In this document: positions 4,810-5,577 of the stretch, one piece after another
Position numbering within the stretch: position 1 is the stretch's first letter
How the letters are laid out: each line of letters opens with the position of its first letter
DNA from: Acholeplasmatales bacterium
GTDB lineage: Bacteria > Bacillota_I > Bacilli_A > Acholeplasmatales > Anaeroplasmataceae
Direction: 5' to 3'
Length of the DNA: 5,577 bases
Assembly (NCBI GenBank): GCA_017388605.1
Contig: JAFPIE010000171.1
Coordinates: 1-5,577 of the forward strand
The notes under the pieces: generated by a model
Told to the model about the DNA's origin: nothing
The model's database searches: none
The model's input: only the letters and a program-made list of their open reading frames with translations
Translations under genes and position numbers: made by a program

Positions 4810-5577
4810 ATGAATATGGAGAAGTCTAAGCAGACGTTAAAGGCTTTAATTGTTGGCTTAGTATTATTATTACTAGGCATTTCTATGATTGTTTTAGGTG
4901 TTGTATTAAATAACCATCTAAAGACAGTCGCAACAGATGCAGGAGAAAAATATTCTCCAGCATGGTTCATTTATTTACTTGAAATTGGTGGTGCTTTATT
5001 CTTTTTAGCATCCTTTGGTAATTTGTATTATTACATGTCCTATAGATTCAATTTCAAGAAAATGAATGTTAAGCAAATGGGAGTAATTGCTGTATTTGCA
5101 GCATTATCTGTTATCCTATATTATTTTGGTAAATTTAATTTACCATTCTTCCCAAGCTGGCTAGATGTACAGTTTTCTGATGTCCCTGCCATTTTAGTTT
5201 CCTTTATGTATGGACCACTTAGTGGTGTAATTACCATCTTCGTAAGATTTTTCTGCAAATTACCAGGTACTATGACTGTAGGTGTTGGTGAGCTTGCCGA
5301 TTTACTTATTGGTCTTGCGATGGTGATTCCTACAGGATTATTCTATAAGAAGCATAGAACACTAAAGGGTGCATTTATATCTATTGGTATAGGTATGGCA
5401 TCTGGTACATTTGTAGGTGTAGTTGCAAACTGGTTAATTCTAATTCCTGCATATATCAATTTAGCGCATTTCCCAATGGTAGCTTTAGTAAAAACTATGG
5501 ATGGAATTATATCTGGTGGTAATGGGGTTGTCGTAGAATCCAATTTTATGGCATATTATTTATTTGTAGGTGTATTA
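4810..5577 (+). CDS. ribU: RibU-type riboflavin ECF transporter substrate-binding subunit, with N-terminal extension (partial)
   Basis: The frame opens at ATG 4810, six bases after an AAGGAGG site (4797-4803), and stays open to the window edge, giving 256 residues without a stop. Residues 88-256 look like RibU, the membrane S-component that binds riboflavin and pairs with the shared EcfA/A'/T energising module. Visible landmarks are LPFFPSWLDVQFSDVPAIL (111-129), YGPLSGVI (134-141), TVGVGELADLLIG (156-168) and KGAF (186-189). AVFAA (94-98) fits the AxxxA motif by which S-components contact EcfT. Residues 1-87 are extra relative to ordinary RibU (about 190-200 residues) and hold two likely membrane helices at about 11-33 and 52-76. 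The start of residue 257 onward is missing, and family members usually continue with a final helix. Its FMN riboswitch strongly supports riboflavin or a flavin precursor as substrate. Confidence 0.93.
   Translation, partial: MNMEKSKQTLKALIVGLVLLLLGISMIVLGVVLNNHLKTVATDAGEKYSPAWFIYLLEIGGALFFLASFGNLYYYMSYRFNFKKMNVKQMGVIAVFAALSVILYYFGKFNLPFFPSWLDVQFSDVPAILVSFMYGPLSGVITIFVRFFCKLPGTMTVGVGELADLLIGLAMVIPTGLFYKKHRTLKGAFISIGIGMASGTFVGVVANWLILIPAYINLAHFPMVALVKTMDGIISGGNGVVVESNFMAYYLFVGVL

Noticed and set aside
4578..4970. Minus-strand 130-codon open frame
   Set aside because: It runs antisense through the FMN riboswitch, terminator and ribU start, and has no recognisable protein motif.
5343..5543. Minus-strand 66-codon open frame
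   Set aside because: It is antisense to the well-supported RibU coding sequence, without its own binding site or motif.

Overview
This is AT-rich sequence with compact genes, strong AGGAG-type ribosome binding sites, the standard genetic code (Trp is TGG; the five visible stops are four TAA and one TAG), a B12-independent style phosphoglycerate mutase (GpmI), and an FMN riboswitch in front of an ECF riboflavin transporter subunit. Together these suggest a low-GC Bacillota, plausibly Erysipelotrichales or a related anaerobic lineage. That placement is inference from style and gene content, not from a marker phylogeny.

Layout. The left edge holds the first 36 codons of an unrecognised minus-strand gene with a very good promoter. 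It diverges from a plus-strand pptA-type tautomerase, which has its own near-consensus promoter. A 12-bp hairpin follows pptA and serves both strands, because a convergent two-gene minus-strand unit ends there: a protein resembling a degenerate zinc-dependent phospholipase C, then a GNAT acetyltransferase 10 bp downstream. An AT-rich intergenic region with a long interrupted dyad separates this unit from a divergent plus-strand series: an alpha/alpha-toroid (squalene cyclase/prenyltransferase-like) protein and, 34 bp later, gpmI. After gpmI come an FMN riboswitch, a perfect intrinsic terminator, and a RibU-like riboflavin transporter gene that runs off the right edge.

How the parts relate. 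GpmI is central glycolysis. RibU brings in riboflavin, and its expression should fall when FMN is plentiful. No convincing terminator lies between gpmI and the riboswitch, so gpmI readthrough transcripts may also meet the FMN-controlled terminator. The other genes (tautomerase, acetyltransferase, PLC-like, toroid) have no evident shared pathway. The observations most worth following are the PLC-like protein that appears to have lost nearly all metal ligands, the extra two-helix N-terminal region on RibU, and the dyad between the PLC-like and toroid genes. I see no mobile element, CRISPR array, tRNA or rRNA, and no clear evidence of a wholly new multi-gene system.
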